This document shows, piece by piece, positions 7,801 to 16,405 of a DNA stretch of 64,000 nt (positions are counted from its first letter, which is position 1; each line of letters opens with the position of its first letter). Below the pieces are notes generated by a model. That model searched no databases and was not told the DNA's origin. It saw only the letters and a list, made by a program, of their open reading frames with translations. Position numbers and translations under genes: made by a program. The stretch is taken from the NCBI RefSeq assembly GCF_000171815.1, contig NZ_ABGR01000001.1, forward strand, positions 496,001-560,000, in the 5' to 3' direction. This DNA is from Vibrio sp. AND4. Lineage in GTDB: Bacteria; Pseudomonadota; Gammaproteobacteria; Enterobacterales; Vibrionaceae.

Positions 7801-9655
7801 AAAAATGACAGGTAAGGTTGTTTCACATTCTTTACCGAAAAAATATAAGGTCAGTTCAGCCATCAACGTTGTTCAGATTGGGAGTAATAAACGCGTAGTG
7901 GGTGAAACATTTGATATCGACTTGCAAGTGGCGAGAAAGCAGGCCAAAGAGGCGTGGTTGAGCCTACCAAAAACGGTATTTGATCAAATGAACGTTCTAC
8001 CCATCACTGACATTATTAAAGGTGCCAAATCAGCTTCGCTAAAAATCAAACAGCGAGCGCAGAAGATTAAGCGCAAAAATACGGATCCTTATGCACCTAA
8101 GGTCTATCAGTCTCGCAATTTTCGTATTTCATCCAAAGATCGCCCAGACTTTGATCCGGATAAAGTCGTAGGCATCCCTAATGCTGATCGTATCGCGATA
8201 GCGAATATTGCCGATGAAGAAAATGTGATTATTGGAATTCGCGCGGTTGACCCAAATAACCGCAGTTTGTTGGAGTCGGGCTTATACAGTAGTAAGAGCT
8301 TGCTGATTAAATCCAAAAGTTCGGATTGGGGACCACATGCTGGATTTATCCCAGTGGACCAAAAGTACGCGAAAGCTTCAGCGCGTGCTCAGGTCGATCG
8401 CTTTAATCAATACTCTGACAATGCAATCAATAGTGGGGCTGCTAAGCCTGTACAATTGACTATTAATGAGGATCGCTTAAAAGAGCTGCAAAGTGGTGAC
8501 AACCCACTGATCCCGATGTTCGATTGTGATGCTGAAACGGGTATATGCTCAGGAGTGTCGGATGGTGTTGAGCTTCAATACAAAAAAGATGGGCAGGGAT
8601 TATGGTCCGTGTATGTGGTTGAAAATGGCAATCCTACTACAACAGTACCCTTGATGGTGATGGGAGACCCGATTAGCGGGAAGCCAATGACGGCTGATTA
8701 CGATCTATTCAGTGTTATGACACATATTACGGATTACGGTGCGCCAGATATGTTCAAGATGCCTGAGCCCTGGGCAGATTGGAAAAAATCTATCAAGGAT
8801 CCAGAAAAATTAGATCCCAAGATTAAGGATTTGTATGACAGTGAAGACCTTTACAACAAAGTGAATAATATGCAGCTTGGGATTATTTCAGATCGGGTTA
8901 TCGGCTTAAAAGATAAGATTAATGGTCGATTAGGACGTAGTAATGGTATGGAGTTAGTGCACCACGGCGCGGATGATGCCAACCCTGGTGCAGTGATTAA
9001 TGACAATTTTCCTGCAACGTACTTTGTCCCCAAACAATATCTGAACAATGATGCGTTTGGACCAAATCAGGGAGGGCTGCGTGATTTCTTCCAAGTTGAT
9101 AACCATGGCGCCATTATCCTGCAAAATGCCGATGACTTTGCGAATTTCCATCAATTGATGACCAATGTTCACTTTACTGGTGCGCTTAATACCAAGTGGT
9201 CAGAAAATTATGCCCAGTTGGCACGGAAAAATCGGTTATCCCACGCTTACTTGAATGCTCGTGAACAAGTAGACAAACTTCTATTCGGCGATATTGACGC
9301 GGCCAAAATAGATTTTTATCGTCCGAGACCATTTGATGAAACTTTGCCGAAAGGAAAAATCCCAGCGCAAAAAATTCACATGTATCGAGTGAGAGACCAA
9401 ATCGCCAAAATTGAAGCAGCAACGAATGGGATACATTATATTGCTACCGTTAAAAATAGATATGGTGGGCAATGGATATCTCGTACCATACGTGTGGTAA
9501 GAGTTGGTTATTATTATTATCATGTAACATCGATTGACGGTGAGAATTACCTTAGAACGCCAGCAAGCGACCAATTGTTACGCATTGAAAAAGATGCTGA
9601 TGGAGAATGGATAGCCCCAGACCTAGCTAACAAACAAACTCAATTTCGACCGTAA
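4865..9655 (+). CDS. Large secreted toxin with edema-factor/CyaA/ExoY-like nucleotidyl cyclase domain
   Basis: A 1596-residue protein with a Sec signal peptide (about residues 1-30, cleavage near AYGA). The segment about 1140-1380 carries the class II nucleotidyl cyclase motifs of anthrax EF, Bordetella CyaA and Pseudomonas ExoY: KSKSSDWGPHAGFIPVDQ (lysines 1144 and 1151 in the K-x6-K ATP-binding spacing), MTADYDLF (Asp 1278 and 1280, metal ligands) and VHHGADDAN (His 1367 and Asn 1373 in the H-x5-N spacing). The EF/CyaA general-base His position is Lys 1149 here. Residues about 30-1100 resemble the large N-terminal part of DUF6543/dermonecrotic-type toxins, with a hydrophobic segment (SDVGFFLPIGKAAFNTG, near 965) that could be membrane-active. 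The role inferred is a toxin raising cyclic nucleotides in eukaryotic cells, activated by a host cofactor. The delivery route is unknown; no neighbouring secretion or immunity genes are seen. A strong terminator follows. Confidence 0.8.
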   Translation: MRKNKLFRCSLIFSAMIPVLGVLSPSAYGALPVRYSAQNVYYPDTKKYACQVSINTEFHQGYKIGKGTIINVELMRYNKSLERPYLSKEVYFGVLDDQAGMLSFTRDAMTTGDNDPYAQCIVTNVAFPGHVRSELVQQSYDLQSGVALYEQQAAQPGPISNLSILTDLLSVPFIISLQQDLSADFVDLLPISIGEEDYRLKNTSNVENYAIFVKEVLAGKTGVKGAYNNGLSRNFLEEKSKGNIEWFLQRSLIEPAIKNGLASEYIDRSRLSALLRLHILAELEQDSYFEYGSEQQVQASLAFQYSPNITSSMQLLNNAEFLNEHLIKEWTHVEEKYDQMSEDFMNNSYPLIYSKPDKKGKAVSIRKLKESDMYVSHNLSLTFSDFYDNPYEALSADIPKDWRVGISDFYSYAGVNKKIVNGPFSGDLPMFWNSDFSFKPLSLVAVPPWDFVPPQETLDHELNIHPTDAYLHMQLTMRYPDLDGVELAKEVFSSNNPEVSIDIEAGTLNYRGIEGGFLGKNFAQIAAIVYQKEVDDLEDWEMLSVKAALDAVGIDSIYAYGSPNNIKSSLLHRLSLKLTEKALEAYIGSGLEPALVDELQSVGLTKLDVNQAFRELLYSTFTNSNLPLKFAGNMNEVHRKRVVVDTILSWHNAYQDLQTMLVPLEYDNEAKQHIFNYPLTDEMYTKARLFNYGAPPSVVDELWKPYLVHGRLHLLPGYGYNVPSWLIEKDNQELGSALNTVQNEWHKNHRVLAQKLGVFLGAMTDSKAKLSGRSEFSLNEAQAADARLHYGMKLYKVRQDHSGMGQSTTVTDYAADKYVFTSTGLGYTTFLPNSIVDFFDTERISFRYQDLDFNDLSDESPLFTELNKENGKRCPWDDFSGMYYWYNYCKSKYTHKRVSWGTDKDLLASTLIQHLLDNRDQLKTTNTAWDYAKGVMQMIVPVWATVEDFQKGNYYMGSLGLLSDVGFFLPIGKAAFNTGKMTGKVVSHSLPKKYKVSSAINVVQIGSNKRVVGETFDIDLQVARKQAKEAWLSLPKTVFDQMNVLPITDIIKGAKSASLKIKQRAQKIKRKNTDPYAPKVYQSRNFRISSKDRPDFDPDKVVGIPNADRIAIANIADEENVIIGIRAVDPNNRSLLESGLYSSKSLLIKSKSSDWGPHAGFIPVDQKYAKASARAQVDRFNQYSDNAINSGAAKPVQLTINEDRLKELQSGDNPLIPMFDCDAETGICSGVSDGVELQYKKDGQGLWSVYVVENGNPTTTVPLMVMGDPISGKPMTADYDLFSVMTHITDYGAPDMFKMPEPWADWKKSIKDPEKLDPKIKDLYDSEDLYNKVNNMQLGIISDRVIGLKDKINGRLGRSNGMELVHHGADDANPGAVINDNFPATYFVPKQYLNNDAFGPNQGGLRDFFQVDNHGAIILQNADDFANFHQLMTNVHFTGALNTKWSENYAQLARKNRLSHAYLNAREQVDKLLFGDIDAAKIDFYRPRPFDETLPKGKIPAQKIHMYRVRDQIAKIEAATNGIHYIATVKNRYGGQWISRTIRVVRVGYYYYHVTSIDGENYLRTPASDQLLRIEKDADGEWIAPDLANKQTQFRP

Positions 9656-9691
9656 CTGAGAGCCAACTTCCAGATATCTATGGTTGGTGAA

Positions 9692-9722
9692 GGCCCTACT
9701 TTTAAAAGTGGGGTCTTTTTAT
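9692..9722 (+). terminator. Rho-independent terminator of the toxin gene
   Basis: GGCCCTACTTTT pairs with AAAAGTGGGGTC over 12 base pairs (two G-T wobbles), followed by TTTTTATTTT. It lies 36 bases after the toxin stop codon. Confidence 0.85.
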
Positions 9723-9966
9723 TTTCTATGTTTTTGTTGTCGACGCTTGTTTTTAACCCGCAAGACCTTTAAATCGATGTCACGTCTGCAAACCAAGTTA
9801 TTCTCGTTGAACCATGCATCTCTATGTTACTTGGGTATAAAGATACCCAAGTGCCACCATGCACACTAAATCAATGATTGATAAATTCATCATGTCTAAC
9901 TGCGAAAGGTAGTATGACCAGAAGTGCTCTGGTAAACTTTGCGCTCCAAAAATTATGAGGTTTATC

Positions 9967-11217
9967 ATGTCCGTTAATTTCGCTGATCTTGGCATTGCAC
10001 AACAGCTGGTTGATACTTTGAGTGGTATGAATATCGTTACCCCGACGCCTGTTCAGGAAAAGTCGATTCCACACATATTGGAAGGGAAAGATCTTCTTGC
10101 TGCCGCGCAAACGGGAACAGGTAAAACGGCTGCATTTGGCCTGCCGATTATCCAATCGGTTCAGCAAAACAAACGTGACGGCGCGCCAAAGGCACTTATT
10201 CTTGTGCCAACGCGTGAACTTGCTCAGCAAGTCATGGATAACCTTATTCAGTACTCGGCCAATACAAACCTTAACATCGTGTGCGTTTACGGTGGCACCA
10301 GTATTGGCGTGCAAAAGAAAAAGCTGGAAGAGGGCGCAGATATTCTTATCGCGACACCAGGCCGCTTACTGGATCACTTATTTAACGGTAATGTCATCAT
10401 CGCTAAGACGGGTATTCTTGTGCTTGATGAAGCAGACCGGATGCTAGACATGGGATTCTGGCCCGATCTCCAACGTATTCTTCGTCGACTACCTCAAGAC
10501 AAACAAACCATGTTGTTCTCTGCAACGTTCGAGGAACGCATTAAAACCATTGCTTATAAGCTTATGGACACTCCGATAGAGGTGGAAGTCTCGCCTGCGA
10601 ACACCACGGCAGAAAACGTGAAGCAAATGGTTTATCCGGTAGATAAAAAACGTAAACGTGAGCTATTGGCTTACTTAATTGGCTCTCGTAACTGGCAGCA
10701 GGTTTTGGTATTTACAAAAACCAAGCAAGGCAGTGATGAGCTTGTAAAAGAACTTAAACTGGATGGCATCAAAGCAGTTTCAATCAACGGTGATAAGTCT
10801 CAAGGCGCCCGGCAACGTGCCCTTGATGATTTCAAAGAAGGGAAAGTTCGCGCATTAATCGCGACCGATGTAGCGGCTCGTGGATTAGATATTCAAGCGC
10901 TAGAGCAAGTGGTGAACTTTGATCTGCCGTTTAAAGCAGAGGACTATGTTCACCGAATCGGTCGTACAGGGCGTGCTGGTAAATCAGGTTTGGCCGTATC
11001 TTTAATGAGTCATGATGAAGAATACTTATTAACTGCGATTGAAAATTTACTGGATAAGCGTTTACCGCAGGAATGGCTAGAGGGCTTCGAACCAAGCTTG
11101 ATCGAAGAAGTCGAACCAGAGCGTAACAGCGGTGGCCGCAAGAGCCGCTCCTCAGAGAAACGTAAGATGAAAGCGAAGCTCGCTATTCACAAGAACCGCG
11201 GCAAAAAACGAAACTAA
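9967..11217 (+). CDS. DEAD-box RNA helicase, RhlE-like
   Basis: ATP-dependent RNA helicase acting on ribosomal or messenger RNA in the cytoplasm. All motifs are present: Q motif near TPTPVQEKSIP, motif I AQTGTGKT, Ia PTRELAQQV, Ib TPGRLLD, II DEAD, III SAT, IV VFTKTKQG, V ATDVAARGLDI and VI HRIGRTGRAG. The tail is short and basic (KSRSSEKRKMKAKLAIHKNRGKKRN), typical of RhlE-like Vibrio helicases rather than DeaD. The ATG at 9967 starts MSVNFADLGI; an ATG at 9955 would add four residues. It is convergent with the EAL gene. Confidence 0.9.
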   Translation: MSVNFADLGIAQQLVDTLSGMNIVTPTPVQEKSIPHILEGKDLLAAAQTGTGKTAAFGLPIIQSVQQNKRDGAPKALILVPTRELAQQVMDNLIQYSANTNLNIVCVYGGTSIGVQKKKLEEGADILIATPGRLLDHLFNGNVIIAKTGILVLDEADRMLDMGFWPDLQRILRRLPQDKQTMLFSATFEERIKTIAYKLMDTPIEVEVSPANTTAENVKQMVYPVDKKRKRELLAYLIGSRNWQQVLVFTKTKQGSDELVKELKLDGIKAVSINGDKSQGARQRALDDFKEGKVRALIATDVAARGLDIQALEQVVNFDLPFKAEDYVHRIGRTGRAGKSGLAVSLMSHDEEYLLTAIENLLDKRLPQEWLEGFEPSLIEEVEPERNSGGRKSRSSEKRKMKAKLAIHKNRGKKRN

Positions 11218-11247
11218 AAAAGTGATAGCGGTTCTTAGCGATTTTGG

Positions 11248-12048
11248 TTAAGTCACTTTGGTTTTTGTTTTGGTTTTTTGATGCGCTTCAAGCGTTTGAG
11301 GTATCGCCAGCAAGTAACCTTGATACATATCGAAGCCGAGCCTCTTCATCAGTGTCAACTGATGCTCGGTTTCAATTCCTTCTATGACCGTTTGTGAGTG
11401 CATATCTTTAGCGAGAGCCAATGCCTCGTCCAAACAATCGAAATCACCGTTTTCATATCGCAATAACAATGATCGGTCTATTTTTATGATGTTAGGTCTA
11501 ACGCATTTTACGCGTTCAATCGTTGAGGCATCGACCCCATAATCATCAATTGCTAGCACATAACCACAGTCTCTTAAGTGATGCGACGCTTGGCACAGAA
11601 AGTTCTCATCACTCGCGTGTAACTCCACCAACTCCATCACAATTTGCTCACGGCTTAGGCCCGCTTCAACAATCGCTTGTTTCAATAGATTGCTGTAAGA
11701 GCTATCTCGTGCCAACAGTTCAGCAACTCTAGGCAACATATTAAGAAAGAGCTTCTTATTCTTAAATTTCGATTGACCAAAATTGCTGATGTGGATCAAA
11801 CGGCTCAATCGTTCAACATTGATTTGGTCTCTGACAGGGATAGTCGTCGATTGGAAAAATTGATCGGGTTTGATCGTTTGTCCGTCTTGACTACTAATTC
11901 GAACCAAAGCTTCGAGCCCAATAATGGAAAGGTCTTCCTGATAAATAGGCTGAAACACGCTTCTCAGCTTCAGTTGCTCGTATTGGGCAATGTACTGCCC
12001 ATCTGATTGTCTTGAAATGCAGCTAAGCAGCTGCGTAATGCTTATCAT
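11248..12048 (-). CDS. EAL-domain cyclic-di-GMP phosphodiesterase
   Basis: A stand-alone EAL domain of 266 residues, no GGDEF, no membrane segment, so probably a cytoplasmic c-di-GMP phosphodiesterase. Catalytic signatures are present: LEALVR (Glu46), the Asn of LNML, the Glu of MELVE, IDDYG (double Asp), IKIDRS (Lys), VIEGIET and YQGYLLA (Gln). DDYG instead of DDFG is a conservative change. With all metal and base residues present I expect activity. It is convergent with the helicase, with only 30 bases between them. Confidence 0.87.
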   Translation of the reverse strand: MISITQLLSCISRQSDGQYIAQYEQLKLRSVFQPIYQEDLSIIGLEALVRISSQDGQTIKPDQFFQSTTIPVRDQINVERLSRLIHISNFGQSKFKNKKLFLNMLPRVAELLARDSSYSNLLKQAIVEAGLSREQIVMELVELHASDENFLCQASHHLRDCGYVLAIDDYGVDASTIERVKCVRPNIIKIDRSLLLRYENGDFDCLDEALALAKDMHSQTVIEGIETEHQLTLMKRLGFDMYQGYLLAIPQTLEAHQKTKTKTKVT

Positions 12049-12243
12049 TATTGCTATAACCTAGGCCAAGATACTTCTCTGATGCTTTACTGATTGTTGT
12101 GCATCTAGTTTTAGTTCAGTTGTTTGAATCTAATTGTGGCAGTGGGGTTTAGGCAAGGTAGTTAGTGCTGATTGAGCTGAAATGTCGACTAGCATCAAAA
12201 AAATCAATGTATGGGCTGATAATCAATCTGTTGCGTTTTGATG

Positions 12244-12876
12244 CTACCACTGAAATACCGCATAGAGTTGAAGGTACTTGCGGACAAGTTGTTGTTTGTC
12301 AGAACGGCGCAAAGGGTGGGCTAATTGAAGGTAGCAGGGGCTAATACCAAAACGTGCATCAATCGATTTTGTTAGTTGTGACTCGCTGGTATACAAAGTG
12401 ATGCCTTGTTCCGTGTATTGGCTGATTGGCTCTGGGAGTTCACTCATCCACCAGTGCAACAGTTCACGGCTTGGCTTACTGCGGCCAATCCAGTGGTCAC
12501 AAACGACAAAAAGTAAGTCGTTGGGCTGTAGGGCATAGCCATATTCGCTTTGCCACTCCATGATGGAAGAGAGCAAGTTCTCCCGGCAAGAATGACCAGC
12601 ACTTACCATATGATGGCTTAGGACCCATACCGTGCCTATCTCAGAAGTGATTCGATAATGATGAGGTAAATCGGGAGCATTTACGACTTCAATAGGCTTG
12701 ATGACACTGCTGTGGCCAAAATGACGAAATGTGTGCTCCATTCTTCTTGCAAACGCCAATCCTAGGTGATGTTCGCTCATTCCTTGATTATGCACGGCAG
12801 GATAATGCTTTTCACACAGCTTGAGGCAATCGTCCTGAAAATCATTGACACTTTGGATGACTAAGTCGAGTAGCAA
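12244..12876 (-). CDS. Hypothetical protein, unknown family
   Basis: 210 residues, soluble, no signal peptide or membrane segment. Rich in His, Trp and Tyr. A central block reads VWVLSHHMVSAGHSCRENL followed by NDLLFVVCDHWIG, which has the look of a nuclease-like or alpha/beta core, but I see no catalytic motif I can name. The start at 12876 is chosen as the first ATG; spacing to the neighbouring genes suggests a single-gene transcript. Probably a Vibrio-lineage conserved hypothetical. Confidence 0.7.
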   Translation of the reverse strand: MLLDLVIQSVNDFQDDCLKLCEKHYPAVHNQGMSEHHLGLAFARRMEHTFRHFGHSSVIKPIEVVNAPDLPHHYRITSEIGTVWVLSHHMVSAGHSCRENLLSSIMEWQSEYGYALQPNDLLFVVCDHWIGRSKPSRELLHWWMSELPEPISQYTEQGITLYTSESQLTKSIDARFGISPCYLQLAHPLRRSDKQQLVRKYLQLYAVFQW

Positions 12877-13006
12877 AGAATATCCCTTAACAGTTAACAG
12901 ATTTAACAGCGAGAGGTTAGCATAGTCCTTTTAGGATAGACTAATTTGATTAGGCAACTTCCTGATCTAAACGTCAAAATTGAGAAAACAGTTCCGCAGG
13001 TGAAAT

Positions 13007-13249
13007 ATGATCAAACTAAAAAGAGAGCAAAAAGAAGCGTTAGCAACAGCCATTCAGGATTACATGCAAGACGAGTTAGAAGTAGAAATTGGCCAATTTG
13101 ACAGTGAATTTTTGATTGATTTCATCACTGAAAAACTGGCGCCATTTTATTACAACAAAGGTATTGAGGATGCCAAAGTAGTAATAGAACGACGTATGCA
13201 GGAGATGAATGAGGAGCTGTATGAGATAGAACAAGAGATCAAGCTTTAA
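13007..13249 (+). CDS. DUF2164 family protein
   Basis: An 80-residue protein matching DUF2164: I-K-L-K/R-REQKEAL near the start, then a long amphipathic helix, the conserved FLIDFITEKLAPFYYNKG block and a C-terminal helix. Function is unknown in the family. Small, acidic and cytoplasmic. The start is supported by an upstream purine-rich stretch (CCGCAGGTGAA). It is followed by about 170 bases before the cytochrome b561 gene. Confidence 0.85.
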   Translation: MIKLKREQKEALATAIQDYMQDELEVEIGQFDSEFLIDFITEKLAPFYYNKGIEDAKVVIERRMQEMNEELYEIEQEIKL

Positions 13250-13421
13250 GTCTCAGTTTTCAATGTGAATTAAAGTTCCTTCAGATTTTTAGAACAAGTT
13301 GTTAGAAAGGGTGTGATTGGTTTGGTGTAAAGGATGGTAAATAATCTGTTTCATATCGAGTAATTAAGTTAATGTAGTGTTTCTGATTGGCATCAACTTA
13401 GAAACATATCTAGGACGAGAG

Positions 13422-13961
13422 ATGGAAACACTGGTAAAGAATTACAACTTCACTGCGCGAGTAATGCATTGGCTATCTGCGCTTTGCATTATCGGCTTGT
13501 TCGCCGTGGGTTTGTGGATGGTCGATCTGAGTTACTACAGCGAGTGGTATCGCACCGCGCCACATTACCATCGCTCTGTAGGCATTTTGTTGGCAACCCT
13601 CACTTTGACACGTATCGCATGGAAACACATGACGATATCACCAAAAGTGGAAGGGAAACCTTACGAAGTCATTGCAGCAAAAGCCGCGCATGGCGTGATG
13701 TATTTGTTACTCATCACGATTTTCATGTCAGGTTACCTCATCTCAACGTCTGATGGTCGTGGTATCGAAGTTTTTAATTGGTTTACGGTACCAGGGGCGG
13801 GGGAATTATTTCCGGATCAATCGGATATTGCAGGTGAAATACACTTTTACGCAGCATGGGCGGTCATACTCATGGCTGGTTTACATGCCGTTGCTGCGTT
13901 AAAACATCACTTTATCGATAAAGACAACACATTAAGAAAAATGTTAGGAGCTTCAAAATGA
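13422..13961 (+). CDS. Cytochrome b561 family di-haem membrane protein (YceJ-like)
   Basis: An inner-membrane b-type cytochrome of four transmembrane helices, about 179 residues, starting METLVKNYNFTARVMHWLSA. Candidate haem ligands are the His of MHWLS (helix 1), the His of YHRSVG (helix 2) and the later AAHG and LHAVAALKHH histidines (helices 3 and 4). The ATG at 13422 is preferred because it gives the family N-terminus; an ATG-like start at 13377 lacks a good site. The stop overlaps the ATG of yceI (ATGA), so the two are translationally coupled. Likely electron transfer between quinone and a periplasmic partner. Confidence 0.9.
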   Translation: METLVKNYNFTARVMHWLSALCIIGLFAVGLWMVDLSYYSEWYRTAPHYHRSVGILLATLTLTRIAWKHMTISPKVEGKPYEVIAAKAAHGVMYLLLITIFMSGYLISTSDGRGIEVFNWFTVPGAGELFPDQSDIAGEIHFYAAWAVILMAGLHAVAALKHHFIDKDNTLRKMLGASK

Positions 13962-14527
13962 AAAAGTCACTTTTCGCTACAGGACTAGCAATTGCTATGG
14001 CACTGCCTTTAGGTGCTAACGCTGCTGATTATGTTATCGATACGAAAGGCGCTCATGCTTCAATTAACTTCAAAGTTAGTCACTTAGGTTACAGTTTCAT
14101 CAAAGGTCGTTTTAATACATTTTCTGGTGACTTTTCTTTTGATGAAAAAAACATCGCTGATTCGAAAATTAACGTAGTGATTGATACGACAAGCCTTGAC
14201 TCAAACCATGCGGAACGTGACAAACACCTTCGAAGCGGTGATTTTATTGATGCAGGAAAATACAGTGAAGCGATGTTCACGAGTACAAAAGTGGAAGATA
14301 AAGGCAACGGCAAGCTAGACGTGACAGGTGATCTTACTCTTCACGGTGAGAAAAGACCCATCACAATCGAAGCAGAATTTATTGGTGCTGGTAAAGACCC
14401 ATGGGGTGGTGAGCGTGCAGGATTTATCGGTCAAACTCGCCTAGAGCTTGCTGATTTTAAAATTCCAGTCATGGGTTCATCGAGCTACGTGGATATGGAA
14501 TTACACATCGAAGGTGTGAAGAAATAA
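13958..14527 (+). CDS. yceI: YceI family periplasmic lipid-binding protein
   Basis: A 189-residue lipocalin-like YceI protein with a signal peptide (MKKSLFATGLAIAMALPLGANA, cleaved before ADYVIDT). Family blocks include HASINFKVSHLGYS, GRFNTFSGDF, SGDFIDAGKYSEAMF, LTLHGEKRPITIEAEF and WGGERAGFIGQTRL. YceI proteins bind isoprenoids or polyisoprenoid quinones in the periplasm. Coupled to the upstream cytochrome b561 gene, as in many proteobacteria, which suggests a shared quinone or redox task. A bidirectional terminator follows. Confidence 0.93.
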   Translation: MKKSLFATGLAIAMALPLGANAADYVIDTKGAHASINFKVSHLGYSFIKGRFNTFSGDFSFDEKNIADSKINVVIDTTSLDSNHAERDKHLRSGDFIDAGKYSEAMFTSTKVEDKGNGKLDVTGDLTLHGEKRPITIEAEFIGAGKDPWGGERAGFIGQTRLELADFKIPVMGSSSYVDMELHIEGVKK

Positions 14528-14552
14528 CGTTTCGTTTTTATCCCAGCACATG

Positions 14553-14583
14553 AAAAAAGCGCTCTTTAATATGAGCGCTTTTT
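14553..14583. terminator. Bidirectional terminator
   Basis: AAAAAGCGCTC and GAGCGCTTTTT form an 11-bp stem with an 8-base loop and T runs on both strands. It serves yceI (plus) and the FocA-CBS gene (minus). Confidence 0.85.
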
Positions 14584-14662
14584 GCTGGTTCTAACTTATT
14601 TTATTGGTTTGATATGCGTTACTGGTTTTATCTCTCACGCGGATACGATTTACGCCAGTATT

Positions 14663-16129
14663 TTATGCTGTTACCAAAACGTCTTCTTCTACTCGATCTA
14701 AACGTTCAGCGTAAATTGGACGCAGCGCTTTAAGCACTTCGTTACGTGTTACCACGCCAACCATCAAACCATTTTCTAGGACAGGAAGAATTTGAGGTTT
14801 GTTTACTTTAATGCTTTTCGCTCGTTCCTCTAAAGAAAGAGAAGTCACACGCGTTGTCATGCCCATGCTTGTCGTCGGGTAAAGCTGGTCTTTATCAATA
14901 CATAGGAATTCAACTACATCGACCAAGCGCTCATTTGCTTCTATGGCGACAACGTCACGGCTCATCAAATCTACGACGGTCTGTTCTTTAGTAGGAAGGT
15001 AATCTTGGCACCACAAATCAACCATCACGTCATGTGCCGAGAGGAAACCAACCAACCGATTGTCAATGCCAATAACGGGGGCGCTGGTTAAATGATTATC
15101 CAATAGCATGTCCAATGCGGTTGATACTGGCATTTCTGGGTTCAGAGTCAGTGGGCTAGGGTTCATGATATCTTTTACCATAGAGACGTTTTTTATCGCG
15201 CTCTCTTTGACCGACGTGAGGGCAGTCGTGCTTGTCACTGATGCCACTTCTTCTGCTTCAATTTCTGCCGCTTTCATCTCTGGACGACGGTAAATACACC
15301 AATTAGCGAGGCCAACTAATACAGCACCACCAACAATGTTACCTAAGGTCACAGGAATGAGGTTTGCCGTAATAAAGTTACCGATGTTTAAATCTGCATA
15401 TTGAGAAGCCGGGACACCAACAGCCGTCCAGAACGATTCTGGTGCGAAGTTAGAGATAACAATGCCAAGCGGTATCATGAACATGTTTGCCACACAGTGC
15501 TCAAAGCCACTGCTGACGAACATTGCTACTGGCATGATAGTCATGACGGCTTTCGTCATCGCATTTGCTGAGCTGAAAGTTAGCCAGACGGCGAGGCAAA
15601 CCAATAAGTTACATAAAATGCCTAACGCAAAAGCTTGCATCAATGTGTGATGGAGTTTGTGCTGTGCGATGTTTAACGCGTTTAACCCCCATTGGCCCGC
15701 ATCCATTTGGTACATGCCAGCCGCACTGACCAATGCAAGAAGTAACATCGCGCCGATGAAGTTGCCCACATAAACTTTGCCCCAAATCGACAGCATTTTG
15801 CCGAATGAGATCTGTTTGTTTGCCCAGGAGATGCTCGAAAGTACTGAACTGGTAAATAGCTCACCACCACAAATAACGATGAGTATCAAACCCATACTGA
15901 ATGCTAAACCGCCTGCAAGACGGCTAAGGCCCCAACCCGTGCCTCCGCTACCCGTTGTCACCGTAATATAAAACAAGAATGCTAAACCGATGAATGCACC
16001 TGCCATAGTGGCCAAGCCAAGTGTCATGCTGCTGGTTTTGTTCGCTTTGCTAAGTGCAAACTTCTCTGCTTCAGCCATCATTTCTTTTGGAGAGAAATAC
16101 TGGTGATTTTGAGAGCTGGTCACTGTCAT
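14663..16129 (-). CDS. FocA-type formate/nitrite transporter fused to CBS domains
   Basis: 488 residues. Residues about 1-290 are an FNT-family pore with six membrane segments and the family signatures GGELFTSSVL, VGNFIGA and SGFEHCVANMF. Residues about 315-480 hold a CBS pair (VKDIMNPSPLTLNPEMPVSTAL, the VDLMSRDVVAIEANERLVDVV segment and a final ILPVLENGLMVGVVTRNEVLKAL). CBS domains usually bind adenine nucleotides, so the channel may be gated by energy charge. Divergent from a LysR-type gene, which is a candidate regulator. Formate as substrate is inferred from family resemblance. Confidence 0.88.
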   Translation of the reverse strand: MTVTSSQNHQYFSPKEMMAEAEKFALSKANKTSSMTLGLATMAGAFIGLAFLFYITVTTGSGGTGWGLSRLAGGLAFSMGLILIVICGGELFTSSVLSSISWANKQISFGKMLSIWGKVYVGNFIGAMLLLALVSAAGMYQMDAGQWGLNALNIAQHKLHHTLMQAFALGILCNLLVCLAVWLTFSSANAMTKAVMTIMPVAMFVSSGFEHCVANMFMIPLGIVISNFAPESFWTAVGVPASQYADLNIGNFITANLIPVTLGNIVGGAVLVGLANWCIYRRPEMKAAEIEAEEVASVTSTTALTSVKESAIKNVSMVKDIMNPSPLTLNPEMPVSTALDMLLDNHLTSAPVIGIDNRLVGFLSAHDVMVDLWCQDYLPTKEQTVVDLMSRDVVAIEANERLVDVVEFLCIDKDQLYPTTSMGMTTRVTSLSLEERAKSIKVNKPQILPVLENGLMVGVVTRNEVLKALRPIYAERLDRVEEDVLVTA

Positions 16130-16405
16130 AATGAATCCTTACTCGGTGGTCTCATGTGAATTTCTTGCTGTATGAAATCGAGATGTTTTCTGTACTCGAA
16201 TTGACGTTGTTATTGCATTTGTTGCAGTGTGTTGAACGTAGACTACGTCGCGATGGCCTACAAGTAAAATTGATAATATTGAGTGCCCTCATCAGATTAT
16301 TTGATAAGTTTCTAAAGGCAGGTAAAATAAACCGTAGCGCATATCAGCGTTTGTATTTTGGGCTTGCGACAGTATTGCGCATACTCGGTAATAAGGGAGA
16401 ACACT

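Noticed and set aside
9871..10314. 147-residue minus-strand frame opposite the helicase
   Set aside because: It is the antisense shadow of a clear DEAD-box helicase gene and has no protein-family pattern.
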